A DNA stretch of 64,000 nt from Paracoccaceae bacterium (GCA_902632125.1 CACPBQ010000004.1:1-64000); one strand, 5' to 3'. Counted from the first letter of the stretch, positions 1-9,412 are shown. The notes: generated from the letters alone by a model not told the origin. Made by a program: numbers and translations.

Positions 1-391
1 CGGTCAAGCGGCGGCGCATTTCGGTACCGGAGATATCGAGAACGGTAGAATTTTTTGGAATTTCGTTTGATGGGTAGAATTGTGCACGTTCCGCTACGTA
101 TGACATACTTTTAAAATCAACCATTTTGATGCCAATTTCATTTTGATATTGTTTGAATAAATCTTGTGCATCATAAAGACCGTAAAAATCCTGGCCTTGC
201 GAATTTTTTCCAGGTCCGGCGTGATCTCTACCTACGATAAAATGTGTACATCCATGATTTGCACGTATCAGGCCATGCCAAACGGCTTCTCGTGGACCAG
301 CCATACGCATTGCAAGATTTAACAGACTCATTGTTGTCGTAGCCGCTGGATATTTATCCAAAACTGCTTCATAGCAACGCACTCGAGTGAA
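1..391 (-). pseudogene. sat: ATP sulfurylase (Sat) domain, internal fragment
   Basis: Reading the minus strand from about 391 to 1 gives an uninterrupted piece of sulfate adenylyltransferase, the enzyme that makes adenylylsulfate from ATP and sulfate. Visible family motifs are TRVRCYEAV at the broken end, then [21 protein letters not shown] with the nucleotide-binding His residues, FYGLYDAQ, and [12 protein letters not shown] at the window edge. This is roughly the middle third of the Sat domain. The match stops abruptly at the Phe before TRVRCYEAV: the two residues expected before it (Asp-His in relatives) are replaced by Ser-Asn, and from there the sequence belongs to the neighbouring APS kinase on the other strand. 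The gene continues past position 1. It is a fragment with no start. Confidence 0.85.
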
Positions 392-392
392 A
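386..392. other. Inverted junction between Sat and CysC remnants
   Basis: Sat homology on the minus strand and CysC homology on the plus strand meet within a few bases of 386-392, with no spacer. The same bases can be read as the last codons of both, which suggests a microhomology join. It may be an amplification or assembly chimera, or a true inversion with loss of the Sat C-terminus and the CysC P-loop. Confidence 0.7.
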
Positions 393-718
393 TTACTAAA
401 AATGGGGGAATTGCAATTTGCGCACCTATCGCACCTTACGCGGCAACTCGACGTGCAGTTCGTGAAATGATCGAAGTCTCTGGAGCTTTCATAGAAATCT
501 ATGTAGCAACTTCACTTGAAGAATGTGAGCGTCGAGACCGAAAAGGTCTCTACAAGCTTGCTCGAGCCGGAAAGATCAAAGAGTTCACAGGAATTTCTGA
601 TCCTTATGAAGAACCCAAAAATCCAGAACTACGTATTGAAACTGAAAAAACCGAAGTGGATTACTGTGCACAACAAGTATTTCTAAAGTTAAAAAATATG
701 GGATTGATAGCAAACTGA
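389..718 (+). pseudogene. cysC: APS kinase (CysC) domain, C-terminal fragment
   Basis: The plus strand from about 389 encodes the C-terminal half of adenylylsulfate kinase: [25 protein letters not shown], then the [17 protein letters not shown] and KGLYKLARAGKIKEFTGISDPYEEP stretch typical of the CysC substrate lid. The N-terminal P-loop is absent, so no intact kinase is encoded; the Met at 467 is only an internal residue. In many alphaproteobacteria CysC is fused behind Sat in one protein. Here the Sat part lies upstream but inverted. The stop overlaps the next start as TGATG at 716-720, suggesting that the normal gene is translationally coupled to lhgO. Confidence 0.82.
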
Positions 719-1776
719 TGGCTAAATCGGTAATTATTATTGGAGCTGGGGTAGTTGGATTAGCTTGTGGTAAAGAGTTATCTAAAAAGGGCTACGAAGT
801 TTTTATAACTGAGCAAGAAAAATACATTGCCACCCAAACAAGTTCGAGAAATTCTGGAGTTATCCACGCTGGGATTTATTACGCCACTGACAGTCTTAAA
901 GCTACGCTATGCGTCCGTGGTAAAAGATTACTTTACAAATACTGCGAACAATTTGGCGTACCACATTCTCGCACTAGAAAAATGATCGTTGCGACAACGC
1001 AGGAAGAAACCAAAATTTTATCAAAATTGAAAGAAACCGCCTTAAAAAACGGCGTCCATTTGGAATTGATAAGAGGTGAGGAAGCGATCGAGCACGAACC
1101 AAAACTTTTTGCTCTATCTGCACTTGTTTCACCGACAACGGGTATCGTCGATGCTTCAAAATTGGCAATCTCTCTTCAACATCAAGCAGAAATTAATGGC
1201 GCTAATTTAGCTTTTGAAACAAAAATAACAAAAATAAACCAAGCCCAAAAAATACTAGTCAAAGGAATTAGTGGGGGAGAAGAATTTGAAGCTGAATTTG
1301 ATTTTCTTGTAAATGCTGCTGGACACGGAGCATATACCCTTACCCAATCATACTGGCAGGATGCCCCAACTCCTCCTCCAAATTTTGCTAAAGGTAACTA
1401 TTTTTCTATTGAAGGAGAGGCCCCTTTTCAAACTCTTATCTATCCTGTTCCAGGGACAATAAGTCTTGGGATACACTACACAATTAACACTGAAGGGCAT
1501 GGACAATTAGGTCCCGATGTTCAGTGGATCGATCAACCAAATTACGAAGTAGATCCGGAGCTTGAACGCAATTTTCGAACAGCAGCTAGAAAGTATTGGC
1601 CTGGTGTAGACGATTGCCGGCTAATACCTGGATACTCAGGTATTCGGCCAAAGGTAGAAGCAAACGATTTCATAATACACAGACAAGATAATATAATAAC
1701 TCTTCTGGGTATCGAGTCACCTGGACTAACTTCATCCCTTGCAATTGCTGAATCAGTGGCTAATAGTTTTTCTTAG
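718..1776 (+). CDS. lhgO: L-2-hydroxyglutarate oxidase family FAD oxidoreductase
   Basis: A 352-residue DAO-superfamily flavoprotein that is expected to oxidise L-2-hydroxyglutarate to 2-oxoglutarate, passing electrons to the membrane quinone pool. The N-terminal Rossmann motif GAGVVG is at residues 9-14, and the family signature SSRNSGVIHAGIYY follows at about 42-55. The C-terminal part contains the GYSGIRPK segment and an ESPGLTSSLAIA ending, both usual in LhgO. The start is set by the TGATG overlap with the cysC stop, so the two are probably coupled. Length is a little under the typical 390-420. Its stop overlaps by 4 bases the stop of the convergent kinase gene. A related FAD dehydrogenase specificity cannot be excluded. 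Confidence 0.8.
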   Translation: MAKSVIIIGAGVVGLACGKELSKKGYEVFITEQEKYIATQTSSRNSGVIHAGIYYATDSLKATLCVRGKRLLYKYCEQFGVPHSRTRKMIVATTQEETKILSKLKETALKNGVHLELIRGEEAIEHEPKLFALSALVSPTTGIVDASKLAISLQHQAEINGANLAFETKITKINQAQKILVKGISGGEEFEAEFDFLVNAAGHGAYTLTQSYWQDAPTPPPNFAKGNYFSIEGEAPFQTLIYPVPGTISLGIHYTINTEGHGQLGPDVQWIDQPNYEVDPELERNFRTAARKYWPGVDDCRLIPGYSGIRPKVEANDFIIHRQDNIITLLGIESPGLTSSLAIAESVANSFS

Positions 1777-2777
1777 TTCAGACTATTTAGCCATATCTCT
1801 CCCAGTTTTGCTGAAGTCGCAGCAAACCCTGGCGAAAGCTCTTGCGGTTCCGGAGCCTCAATATGACTACCAATCCAAGCAAGAAGTGCCATTCGGCGTA
1901 GCATTATAAAAGTATCGATTTCATTTTCATCTTCAGTGGATAAATCCCGAACAGACTTATAACCCTTTATCCAGGCTGATTTAAAATGAGGTAGTCTTGG
2001 GTTATCCTCTATAAAACTAACTGCAGAAGCAAAGTCATACATAAACCATCCAAATCCACAGTCGTCAAAATCAATGAGTTTCGTGCGTCGTTTATCAATC
2101 AGAAGATTAGCCAAACGCATATCGGCGTGAATAAGATTGAAGCGTTTTTCACTTTTTCCATAATCTAAAAGCCTTTCCCGTATTTTGAGCTCCACCCTTT
2201 CCAGTTTATCTTTTACCTCTGTGGTAACTTCTGGTGCTAGACGCCAATTACCCCAATGTGCATTATTTCCAAATATAGTATCAATATCCCATGTAAGTCG
2301 TTCAAAATTGGCGGGTCGTTTCCAAGACAAAACATGATTGTGACAATTGCCAGCAAGTTGGCCTAATTCCTCATAAAAGATTTCGGAATTTTCATTTTCC
2401 TCTGGCGCTGATCCGCTGACAAAATGGAATAATACCAAATACCTTGATCCATTACGACCGCCCAGAGAACATTCTTGTATAGCAGCGCCGTCTTTACCAA
2501 GGAAATAGCTTGGCGTTTCGACCAATCTACTTTTTGAAAGGGCATCTATCCAACTTAGCTCACACTCGATTGAACGTCTCGAATGATAATTTTCTCTGTG
2601 TACCCTAAGTACTGCTTTAAAACCTTCAGAATTTGTGATGAGGTAAGTGAAATTTTCAGAAACATTTAATAATTCTACAGAAACATTTTCTGGTATGTCC
2701 CATAATTTAAGTGATATTCCTACCAGCTCTTCCAATTTAACCAACATGTTGGAAAGTGATACGTTGCTTGAACTCAT
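1773..2777 (-). CDS. APH-fold phosphotransferase at the end of a cob operon
   Basis: A 334-residue aminoglycoside-phosphotransferase/choline-kinase fold protein. The catalytic loop is HADMRLAN at 217-224 and the metal-binding loop is DFDD at 236-239, so it should be an active small-molecule (or protein) kinase. Relatives include SrkA/YihE and homoserine-kinase-like enzymes, but the substrate cannot be read from sequence. It starts only 3 bases after cobF ends and is clearly in the same transcript as cobL-E-M-B-A-F. That context makes a role in cobalamin side-chain supply, such as L-threonine phosphorylation for the aminopropanol arm, an attractive but unproven guess. It is convergent with lhgO, overlapping by 4 bases. 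Confidence 0.75.
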   Translation of the reverse strand: MSSSNVSLSNMLVKLEELVGISLKLWDIPENVSVELLNVSENFTYLITNSEGFKAVLRVHRENYHSRRSIECELSWIDALSKSRLVETPSYFLGKDGAAIQECSLGGRNGSRYLVLFHFVSGSAPEENENSEIFYEELGQLAGNCHNHVLSWKRPANFERLTWDIDTIFGNNAHWGNWRLAPEVTTEVKDKLERVELKIRERLLDYGKSEKRFNLIHADMRLANLLIDKRRTKLIDFDDCGFGWFMYDFASAVSFIEDNPRLPHFKSAWIKGYKSVRDLSTEDENEIDTFIMLRRMALLAWIGSHIEAPEPQELSPGFAATSAKLGEIWLNSLN

Positions 2778-2780
2778 TTT

Positions 2781-3539
2781 TTAGCACTTTTTAATCAAAT
2801 ATGTATCCATAATCCACCCATGTTCATCCCTAGCTTTTTTACGTTCTTTCACAATAAGATCTGCAACATCGTCTAAATTTCCAGAGAAAATAATTTGATT
2901 TGGCATTCCTAAATATGCTCCCCACCAAATATAAAAATCACTTCTTATTAATGAATTGAAAGAACAATTACCATCTAGCATGACAACCACCTTGTCATAG
3001 TCTTTTGGAAAGCCCTCATCTATTAATCGGCGTCCTGTAGTCACTAAAAACGATGAGCCCACATCATTGATTGGAATTTTATGAGCAGAAGCTAATGCCT
3101 GAATAGACGTTATCCCCGGCACCACTGTAACCGAAGGCTTTGGTGTCAACCTTTCAGCTATTCTTAAAGCACTATCATACAAACTGGGATCACCCCAGAT
3201 CATCAAAGAAACTTTTTTGATCCTTTGAACCGCATTCAGTTGGGCATGCTCGATAGTGGACTCCCAGGCATTGGCAATTACTTCATGCCATTGGTCAACA
3301 GCTTCTAAATACTCAACTTCGGAAGAACGTTTGGGTATATCAAATTCAAATATTGGCGGTTTTTTTGATCCCAAAAGTTCATCACAAATCTGATATCTTA
3401 AATTAGCCAAATCACTTTTTTCACTACCTTTATTGGGAACCAATATAATATCTGAGCTTCGCAACACGTTTATAGCTTGTTGCGTAACATGCTCAGGGTT
3501 TCCAGTCCCTATTCCAACTAAGTAAAGATCAATTTTCAT
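2781..3539 (-). CDS. cobF: Precorrin-6A synthase (deacetylating) CobF
   Basis: A 252-residue SAM-dependent tetrapyrrole methylase that methylates C-1 of precorrin-5 with loss of the acetyl group, a step specific to the oxygen-dependent pathway. The N-terminus LYLVGIGTGNPEHVT is the CobF form of the tetrapyrrole methylase glycine loop. SLMIWGDPSLYDSALRI and VVPGITSIQALASAHKIP are the other family blocks. Length agrees with CobF. The start codon overlaps the 3' end of cobA by 11 bases, giving tight coupling. The kinase gene follows after 3 bases. Confidence 0.9.
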   Translation of the reverse strand: MKIDLYLVGIGTGNPEHVTQQAINVLRSSDIILVPNKGSEKSDLANLRYQICDELLGSKKPPIFEFDIPKRSSEVEYLEAVDQWHEVIANAWESTIEHAQLNAVQRIKKVSLMIWGDPSLYDSALRIAERLTPKPSVTVVPGITSIQALASAHKIPINDVGSSFLVTTGRRLIDEGFPKDYDKVVVMLDGNCSFNSLIRSDFYIWWGAYLGMPNQIIFSGNLDDVADLIVKERKKARDEHGWIMDTYLIKKC

Positions 3540-4266
3540 GATCCATATATCCCTCTGCTAATGGGCCATAGAATATCAAAGCGGGTTGAGGTGAAATCTC
3601 ATTATCAAGTTTGTTTGCCAATTCTTTAACCGTCGATAGCGTCAGTCTTTGCTGGGGTGTCGATACGGCCTCAGCTAAAAGAGCAGGTGTATCATCTGGA
3701 AGACCATAGTTTGCGAGTTTCTTTTGTAATTGGCTAAAAGTTCTCTTACCCATAAATACGATTGTTGTAGCAGACGGATCAGCCAACGCAGACATATTTA
3801 TATCTGTAGGTAACTGACCATTAATATCGTGACCAGTAACGAATTGAATGCGCCGAGCGACTAGTCTCCGAGTTAAAGGTATCCCAGCTACAGCAGCTGC
3901 TGCAAAAGCAGATGGTACGCCTGGAATTATCTCAAAAGCTATATTTGCCTCTCGCATAGCCACAAGCTCTTCTTCGAGTCGACCGAACAATCCTCCGTCA
4001 CCAGACTTGAGCCTGACCACTCGACCACCATCTTTCGCATAATCGACAAGAAGCTGCGTTACAGCATGCTGTTTCGGTGAAGAGCGGTCAGCTCTTTTTC
4101 CTACACCTATCAAATCCGCACCTGCTTTAGCATAACTTAAAATCGGACCTGCGGATAAATCATCAAAAAGCACAGCATCTGCACGTTCCAATCGATCTAC
4201 TGCTTTAAGTGTCAATAATTCGGGATCGCCTGGACCGGAGCTAACAAAACTTACAAAACCTGCCAT
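3529..4266 (-). CDS. cobA: Uroporphyrinogen-III C-methyltransferase CobA
   Basis: A 245-residue SUMT that methylates C-2 and C-7 of uroporphyrinogen III to give precorrin-2, the branch point into corrin synthesis. The glycine loop SSGPGDPELLTLKA, the DDLS segment, VVRLKSGDGGLFGR and PGVPSAFAAAAVAGIPLTRR are all present. It is a single-domain enzyme with no CysG oxidase/ferrochelatase extension, as expected for a dedicated cobalamin SUMT. It lies 2 bases after cobB and overlaps cobF. Confidence 0.93.
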   Translation of the reverse strand: MAGFVSFVSSGPGDPELLTLKAVDRLERADAVLFDDLSAGPILSYAKAGADLIGVGKRADRSSPKQHAVTQLLVDYAKDGGRVVRLKSGDGGLFGRLEEELVAMREANIAFEIIPGVPSAFAAAAVAGIPLTRRLVARRIQFVTGHDINGQLPTDINMSALADPSATTIVFMGKRTFSQLQKKLANYGLPDDTPALLAEAVSTPQQRLTLSTVKELANKLDNEISPQPALIFYGPLAEGYMDHEN

Positions 4267-4268
4267 TA

Positions 4269-5588
4269 TTACGCTCTGGAAATCATATGAAAAAACGTTC
4301 CCGTAACCTTACCACGGACAGAACCTGTCTCTGATACTAAATTTCCTTCAGCATCCTTCACAGAAAACAATGGTTTGTCGGGTTGCTCAATAATGCTGCT
4401 GTAGTGAAACTCATGTCCTCTCAATTTTTTGTTTTCCGAAAAGATTTCAACATGTGAGTTTATCTCAGCCAAGCGATATCCGAGATTAAATTTCCGTTTA
4501 GCATAACTAGTTACAAGCCCGAGAAGTCCAATCATTTTGTGCGGTATTCCCTCTTTATCAATAAGTTGATTACCAAGCACCATATAGCCACCGCATTCGC
4601 CATGAACGGGCTTTGTCTGGGCATGTTCCCGAATAGCAGAAAAACAATTTTCAGCTGATGCCAATTTTCCAGCATGAAGTTCTGGATAGCCACCAGGCAT
4701 CCAAATTATATCTGCTGATTTATCAGGTTGTTCATTGGATAAAGGCGAGAAAAAACTCAACTCAGCTCCAGACGAGTGCCAGTGTCGCAGTATATGAGGA
4801 TAAGTAAACGAAAATGCTTCATCCCGAGCAAGCGCTATGTGCTGGCCAGGAGGGTTGGGGAGATTAGCCTCAGGGCGTGAATTAGTTGCGTTAGTTTCAC
4901 TTTGCGCCGCTCTATGCAATTGCTCAAGATCAACATTTGATGCTAGAAAAATGCCATAGTCAGCTATAGCCTTTTCGAGGTCAGGGTGCTCGACAGCCTG
5001 AATAAGTCCTAAATGCCTTTCTGGTAGAACCAAATCACCACGCCTCGGTAGTGCGCCAAAAACTGTCAATCCAGCCTTTTCAAATCCAAGCCTTGCAAGA
5101 CGTTCATGTCGAGGGCTCGCGACACGATTTAAAATTACACCGGCAATATTGATCCTTTCATCATAGTTGGAAAAACCAAGAGCTGTTGCTGCAGAAGACT
5201 GGGCTTGTCCGCTTACATCTACTATTAATACTACTGGCCAACCAAAAGCTAATGCCGTCTCAGCGCTTGATCCATTTCCAAACTGCCCCGGCTTAGCAAC
5301 ACCATCATATAAGCCCATAGAACCTTCTGTAAGAATTAAATCTGCACCATCCGATAAAGATACCAGATTGTTCATTAATCCATTTGACATGGCCCAACTA
5401 TCTAGATTGTAAGAACTCCGACCAGCTGCAGCTAAATGGAAAGCTGGATCAATGTAGTCTGGACCACTCTTAAAAGGTTGAACTGCCAAACCAGTGTCTT
5501 TTAAAGCCCGTAATAATCCTAGCATGACTGTTGTTTTTCCAGTGCCAGAACTCGGCGCTGATATCAAAAGTCCAGGTGGTCGCCTCAT
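4269..5588 (-). CDS. cobB: Hydrogenobyrinic acid a,c-diamide synthase CobB
   Basis: A 439-residue ATP- and glutamine-dependent amidotransferase that amidates the a and c side chains of hydrogenobyrinic acid. The N-terminal dethiobiotin-synthetase-like domain has the P-loop [11 protein letters not shown] (about 10-20) and the [13 protein letters not shown] block. The C-terminal GATase-1 domain has [10 protein letters not shown], the catalytic Cys in [11 protein letters not shown], and a late His in the FHYSS region. Length matches the family. The start overlaps the cobM stop by 4 bases (ATGA), so translation is coupled. Confidence 0.93.
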   Translation of the reverse strand: MRRPPGLLISAPSSGTGKTTVMLGLLRALKDTGLAVQPFKSGPDYIDPAFHLAAAGRSSYNLDSWAMSNGLMNNLVSLSDGADLILTEGSMGLYDGVAKPGQFGNGSSAETALAFGWPVVLIVDVSGQAQSSAATALGFSNYDERINIAGVILNRVASPRHERLARLGFEKAGLTVFGALPRRGDLVLPERHLGLIQAVEHPDLEKAIADYGIFLASNVDLEQLHRAAQSETNATNSRPEANLPNPPGQHIALARDEAFSFTYPHILRHWHSSGAELSFFSPLSNEQPDKSADIIWMPGGYPELHAGKLASAENCFSAIREHAQTKPVHGECGGYMVLGNQLIDKEGIPHKMIGLLGLVTSYAKRKFNLGYRLAEINSHVEIFSENKKLRGHEFHYSSIIEQPDKPLFSVKDAEGNLVSETGSVRGKVTGTFFHMISRA

Positions 5589-6361
5589 AATTTCTTTTCC
5601 TCATTGGCAGATCCAGGACGAAACCGTCTGTCATAGTCTGTGGAATATAAAGAACTTTCAGCGAATGTCTCATTGCCAAGCACATGTCCTACCAGAATTA
5701 ACGCGGTCCTTTCAATGTCTTCCGAAACCCCGCCTTTAAAACTCTGAAGAGTACCACGAATTATTTTTTGATCTGGCCAACTTGCTCGGTATACTATTGC
5801 TGCAGAACAATCACCACCATAAAATGGTACAAGCTTTTCAACGACCTGCTTTAAGTTATGAATTGAAAGATGAATTGCCAGAGTGGCATTTGTACGAGCA
5901 AAATTCTCTAGTGACTCATTGTCAGGCATAGATGACGCACGACCTGGTGTACGAGTCAAAACTACAGACTGAGTTAGACTAGGTAGTGTCAACTCCGTTC
6001 CAAGAGCTGAGGCTGCAGCAGAAAAGCTTGGCACTCCTGGTGTCAGTGTAAAATTAATCTTTGCTTTTCGAAGTCGCCGGAGCTGCTCGCCTATAGCTGA
6101 CCATATTGACAAGTCTCCCGAGTGTAGCCGTGCAACGTCATGACCCAACTCGGTTGCCTGCATACATTCTTCTATAATAGCATCCAGGTCGAGTGGAGCA
6201 GTATTTATAATACGAGCACCATCTGGGCAATGCGTGAGTATCTCGGATGGGACAAGTGAACCAGCATAAAGACATACCTGGCAACTGGCAATTAACTGTT
6301 GCCCACGTAGCGTTATTAAATCAGCAGCCCCTGGACCTGCTCCTATAAAATGAACAGTCAA
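5585..6361 (-). CDS. cobM: Precorrin-4 C11-methyltransferase CobM
   Basis: A 258-residue tetrapyrrole methylase that converts precorrin-4 to precorrin-5. The start [20 protein letters not shown] is diagnostic for CobM/Cbi[26 protein letters not shown] and [21 protein letters not shown] follow, again specific for the C11 enzyme. The C-terminus [13 protein letters not shown] replaces the usual RFR tail. ATGA overlaps link it to cobE upstream and cobB downstream. Confidence 0.94.
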   Translation of the reverse strand: MTVHFIGAGPGAADLITLRGQQLIASCQVCLYAGSLVPSEILTHCPDGARIINTAPLDLDAIIEECMQATELGHDVARLHSGDLSIWSAIGEQLRRLRKAKINFTLTPGVPSFSAAASALGTELTLPSLTQSVVLTRTPGRASSMPDNESLENFARTNATLAIHLSIHNLKQVVEKLVPFYGGDCSAAIVYRASWPDQKIIRGTLQSFKGGVSEDIERTALILVGHVLGNETFAESSLYSTDYDRRFRPGSANEEKKL

Positions 6362-6735
6362 ATGCCTTCACCTTCAGCAACAGCACATACGGCTAATCCA
6401 TCATCAGAAATTTGTCTTGGCCCTAGAAGTTTAGCTGAACCATGAAACAAAGCCAGAGCAGCACTTTCTGCCACACTACCCGTTTGTCGCTTTTCAATTA
6501 CGACTTCTGATTGCGTTATTGTTTCCACTGACTTAATTACTTCTTCACTAACCGCGTACACTGGTAATTCATATTTTTTTGCAAGCGCCTTCAAAGCAGG
6601 ATGGTCTACCTTATCTTCAGGAACAGAAAACCCACTTATTTTATGTTTGTCGGCAGCCTTATTCAGGGCATTAACAAGACTATTGATATTTGCCAAGGAT
6701 CTAAAACCAAATCCAGCTATACAAACTAATGACAT
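6358..6735 (-). CDS. cobE: CobE / CbiG C-terminal-domain protein
   Basis: A 125-residue protein matching the stand-alone CbiG C-terminal domain, called CobE in aerobic pathways; its precise role in corrin ring assembly is not settled. [21 protein letters not shown], the [22 protein letters not shown] stretch and VAESAAL with a glycine-rich end ([21 protein letters not shown]) are typical. I take the ATG at 6735, inside a TGATG overlap with the cobL stop, rather than the longer frame reaching 6780, because the family begins at V-C-I-A-G-F and the extra 15 residues would only duplicate coding sequence of cobL. Confidence 0.85.
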   Translation of the reverse strand: MSLVCIAGFGFRSLANINSLVNALNKAADKHKISGFSVPEDKVDHPALKALAKKYELPVYAVSEEVIKSVETITQSEVVIEKRQTGSVAESAALALFHGSAKLLGPRQISDDGLAVCAVAEGEGI

Positions 6736-7934
6736 CAGCGCACAACTACCCACTGGGTAATAGGGTAAGATGACTTCCAACTACTTTTTCCACCAATCTG
6801 TTTTGGCTGCGAGTATTCAAAGCGTAATAGTTGGCCGCCAAATTTTTCTGCATAATCAACAATCAAACGGTCAGTTTCAATTGTGACACTATTCGTTACC
6901 AAAAGGGTACCAGCGGGAATGATTTTCCATAATTTTGCGAAAATTTCAGCGCCAAATCCACCACCTATGAAAACAGCATCAGGAGGATCGAGTTTATCTA
7001 AAACATCTATATAATCTGCCTCGATAACGTCGATCCAATCAACACCCAACTTTTTAGCATTGAGATTTATATTTGCTACCCTATTCGAATTCTTCTCTAC
7101 AGCCGTAGCTTTCATCGAAGGACCGGAAAGCAACCATTCAATCGCTATAGAACCAGACCCAGAACCTAAATCCCACAGATATTGACCTTTTTTGGGGGCC
7201 AATGCCGATAAAGTAAGAGCTCTAATTGGCTGCTTTGTCATTTGGCCATCATGTGAAAACCAATCATCACCTATACCAGATGCCTGCGGTAAACTATCTC
7301 CATCACCTGAAACTTTTATCCCTACCATTAGAGGGTGTTGGAAATTTCCAGTTGTTTTGTCTTTGACTATAGTTTTTGTGACTTGCTGACTGACAGAACC
7401 GAGTGCCTCTAAAACAAATACTTCACTTTCTCTAAATCCAGTGTCAAATAAATATTTTATTAACGGCTCAACCGCTTCACCATCACGCACTGTGACTAAA
7501 ATACGCTGATTAACAATTAGATATGGGCGTAATCTCGTGAAGGGAGCTGAATGAAGACCGAGTTGGAATGTTTTTTCTATTGGCCAGCCTAATTCTGCCG
7601 CAGCTAATGAAAAACAACTTTTGGCAGGTATTGCACGCCATTCTTTCCGATCAAGGTTTTGGGTAACTTGAGAGCCTGCACCAAACCAAAATGGGTCACC
7701 TGAGAATATCACAACAACTTGGTTACCGCGTAATTTAAGAAGTTGTTCAATTCCTTCTGAGAAAGGTATCGGCCAGGCTATTTGATCCCCAGAAAGCTTA
7801 GGAAGAGAAGCTAAATGGCGCGGAGGCGCCATTATTATCGGAGAGCCTTGCAAAACCTCCTGAGCCTCAGGTGATAAACTTGCATAGCCGCCAGCATCCA
7901 TGCCAATAATAGTTAACCAGGGAATATCGTTCAT
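6735..7934 (-). CDS. cobL: Precorrin-6Y C5,15-methyltransferase (decarboxylating) CobL
   Basis: A 399-residue fusion of the CbiE-type and CbiT-type methyltransferases, which methylates C-5 and C-15 and decarboxylates the C-12 acetate. The N-terminal half has PWLTIIGMDAGG and VVVIFSGDPFWFGAG. The C-terminal half is a class I methyltransferase with LWDLGSGSGSIAIEW and AVFIGGG. Length matches CobL. The ATG at 7934 overlaps the ATG of divergent cobK (7933) within the sequence CATG, so each gene's promoter must lie inside the other. The next in-frame Met would delete the conserved PWLTIIG start, so I keep 7934. Confidence 0.92.
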   Translation of the reverse strand: MNDIPWLTIIGMDAGGYASLSPEAQEVLQGSPIIMAPPRHLASLPKLSGDQIAWPIPFSEGIEQLLKLRGNQVVVIFSGDPFWFGAGSQVTQNLDRKEWRAIPAKSCFSLAAAELGWPIEKTFQLGLHSAPFTRLRPYLIVNQRILVTVRDGEAVEPLIKYLFDTGFRESEVFVLEALGSVSQQVTKTIVKDKTTGNFQHPLMVGIKVSGDGDSLPQASGIGDDWFSHDGQMTKQPIRALTLSALAPKKGQYLWDLGSGSGSIAIEWLLSGPSMKATAVEKNSNRVANINLNAKKLGVDWIDVIEADYIDVLDKLDPPDAVFIGGGFGAEIFAKLWKIIPAGTLLVTNSVTIETDRLIVDYAEKFGGQLLRFEYSQPKQIGGKSSWKSSYPITQWVVVR

Positions 7935-8670
7935 GCAAAAAAATCTCTTGATACTTGGTGGTACAACCGAGGCTACAACCTTGGCTCAGATTATCTCTAA
8001 AACGAATATAAATGCCAGACTTTCTTACGCCGGTCGGGTAAGTCGGCTTCGCTCTTCACCGATTAAAAAACGAGTTGGAGGTTTTGGAGGTATACCCGGG
8101 CTTGTGGATTATCTTAAATCTGAGCAAATCACTCATGTGGTAGATGCAACCCATCCCTTCGCAGTACAAATGAGTAAGAATGCTATAGCAGCATGTAGTA
8201 TGGCAAGCATTCCTCTAGTTGCACTCACCCGACCCCCATGGCAGAAAAAGCAGGGAGACAAATGGATAAATGTTCCAAACATAGAGACAGCTGTCCAATA
8301 TTTGAACCAACCAAAAAAACGAGTGCTTCTTGCTATTGGAAGGCAAAATCTATCATTATTTCACGCCCAACCACATCACAATTACATTTTGCGCCTTGTC
8401 GACCCACCTGAAGAGCCGCTCAAATTCCCAAATCACTCTATTATTCTTTCAAAAGGCCCGTTTACTGTCAAAAATGACTTGGCATTATTTAAAGAACACA
8501 AAATTGAATTAGTTTTAGCCAAAAATTCAGGAGGCGATGGCGCCTATTCCAAAATAGAAGTTGCTAGAACTTTGGGTCTGCCTGTTATTATGGTTGATAG
8601 ACCTAAAATACCTAGTCGCAAAGAAATGTTCCACGCAGATTCTGTACTCAGTTGGATAAATCAAATTTAG
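7933..8670 (+). CDS. cobK: Precorrin-6A reductase CobK
   Basis: A 245-residue NADPH-dependent reductase of precorrin-6A. The start MQKNLLILGGTTEATTLA is the canonical CobK/CbiJ nucleotide loop. THVVDATHPFAVQMSKNA and the K-N-S-G-G-D-G-A-Y-S-K-I-E-V-A-R motif near the C-terminus are family hallmarks. A longer frame from 7900 exists, but the family start is at 7933. It is the only plus-strand gene between the two minus-strand cob operons: divergent from cobL with overlapping start codons and convergent with cobJ, sharing 23 bases at the 3' ends. Confidence 0.92.
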   Translation: MQKNLLILGGTTEATTLAQIISKTNINARLSYAGRVSRLRSSPIKKRVGGFGGIPGLVDYLKSEQITHVVDATHPFAVQMSKNAIAACSMASIPLVALTRPPWQKKQGDKWINVPNIETAVQYLNQPKKRVLLAIGRQNLSLFHAQPHHNYILRLVDPPEEPLKFPNHSIILSKGPFTVKNDLALFKEHKIELVLAKNSGGDGAYSKIEVARTLGLPVIMVDRPKIPSRKEMFHADSVLSWINQI

Positions 8671-9412
8671 AATGCCTTGGTGTGTAGGCGAAAATTTTTC
8701 CATTTTGCGACAAAACTTTTGTTTGGCTAGATCCTATGATTACAATCGTCTGCATATCTGCCATTTCTGGTTTTGCTAAAGCTAATGTTGTAATTTTAAT
8801 CCGCTCTTCAGGAGTAGAGATCGCACGAGCAAACACAATAGATCTATCCTCAGAGCATTTATTTTTTAAAATGGTTAGGACTTTCTCAAAACCCTCCGGC
8901 CTGGATTTGGATCGGGGATTATAAAGCGCCATAGCAAAATCAGCCTCCAAAGCAAGCAAAAGTCTCTTTTCAATCAATTCCCAAGGTTTGAGATTATCAC
9001 TCAAGTTTAAAGCACAAAAATCATGACCAAGAGGTGCACCAATCTTGGCAGCCGCTGCCAACATTGCAGTTACGCCAGGGAGAATTTGGATGTCTACGTC
9101 AGTCCAACGACTTGGGTTTTTATCTAAAACCTCGAATACAGCCGCTGCCATAGCAAAAATGCCTGGATCGCCAGATGATACAATTAAAACCCTTTTTCCA
9201 GATGCCGCCATATCCAAAGCAAATTCAGCTCTCTCAATCTCAACTCTGTTATCAGAAGGATGTAAAGCCAAACCATCACGCGGGGGTATCCTAGCCACGT
9301 AAGGTATGTAACCCACAACATCTGTTGCAGAGCTAATCGCTTCTTGCACACAAGGTGTTACCATATTTTGATCACCAGGACCTAAGCCTGCTATAGTAAG
9401 TAATTTTGTCAT
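8648..9412 (-). CDS. cobJ: Precorrin-3B C17-methyltransferase CobJ
   Basis: A 254-residue tetrapyrrole methylase that performs the ring contraction step, giving precorrin-4. The sequence shows IAGLGPGDQNMVTPCVQEAI, DVVGYIPYV, VLIVSSGDPGIFAMAAAVFE, ILPGVTAMLAAAAKIGAPLG and DFCALNLSDNLKPW, all characteristic of CobJ. It lacks the extra domains seen in some fused CobJ proteins. The start abuts the cobI stop with no gap (TAAATG), and it is the last gene of the cobW-led operon. Confidence 0.94.
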   Translation of the reverse strand: MTKLLTIAGLGPGDQNMVTPCVQEAISSATDVVGYIPYVARIPPRDGLALHPSDNRVEIERAEFALDMAASGKRVLIVSSGDPGIFAMAAAVFEVLDKNPSRWTDVDIQILPGVTAMLAAAAKIGAPLGHDFCALNLSDNLKPWELIEKRLLLALEADFAMALYNPRSKSRPEGFEKVLTILKNKCSEDRSIVFARAISTPEERIKITTLALAKPEMADMQTIVIIGSSQTKVLSQNGKIFAYTPRHSKFDLSN

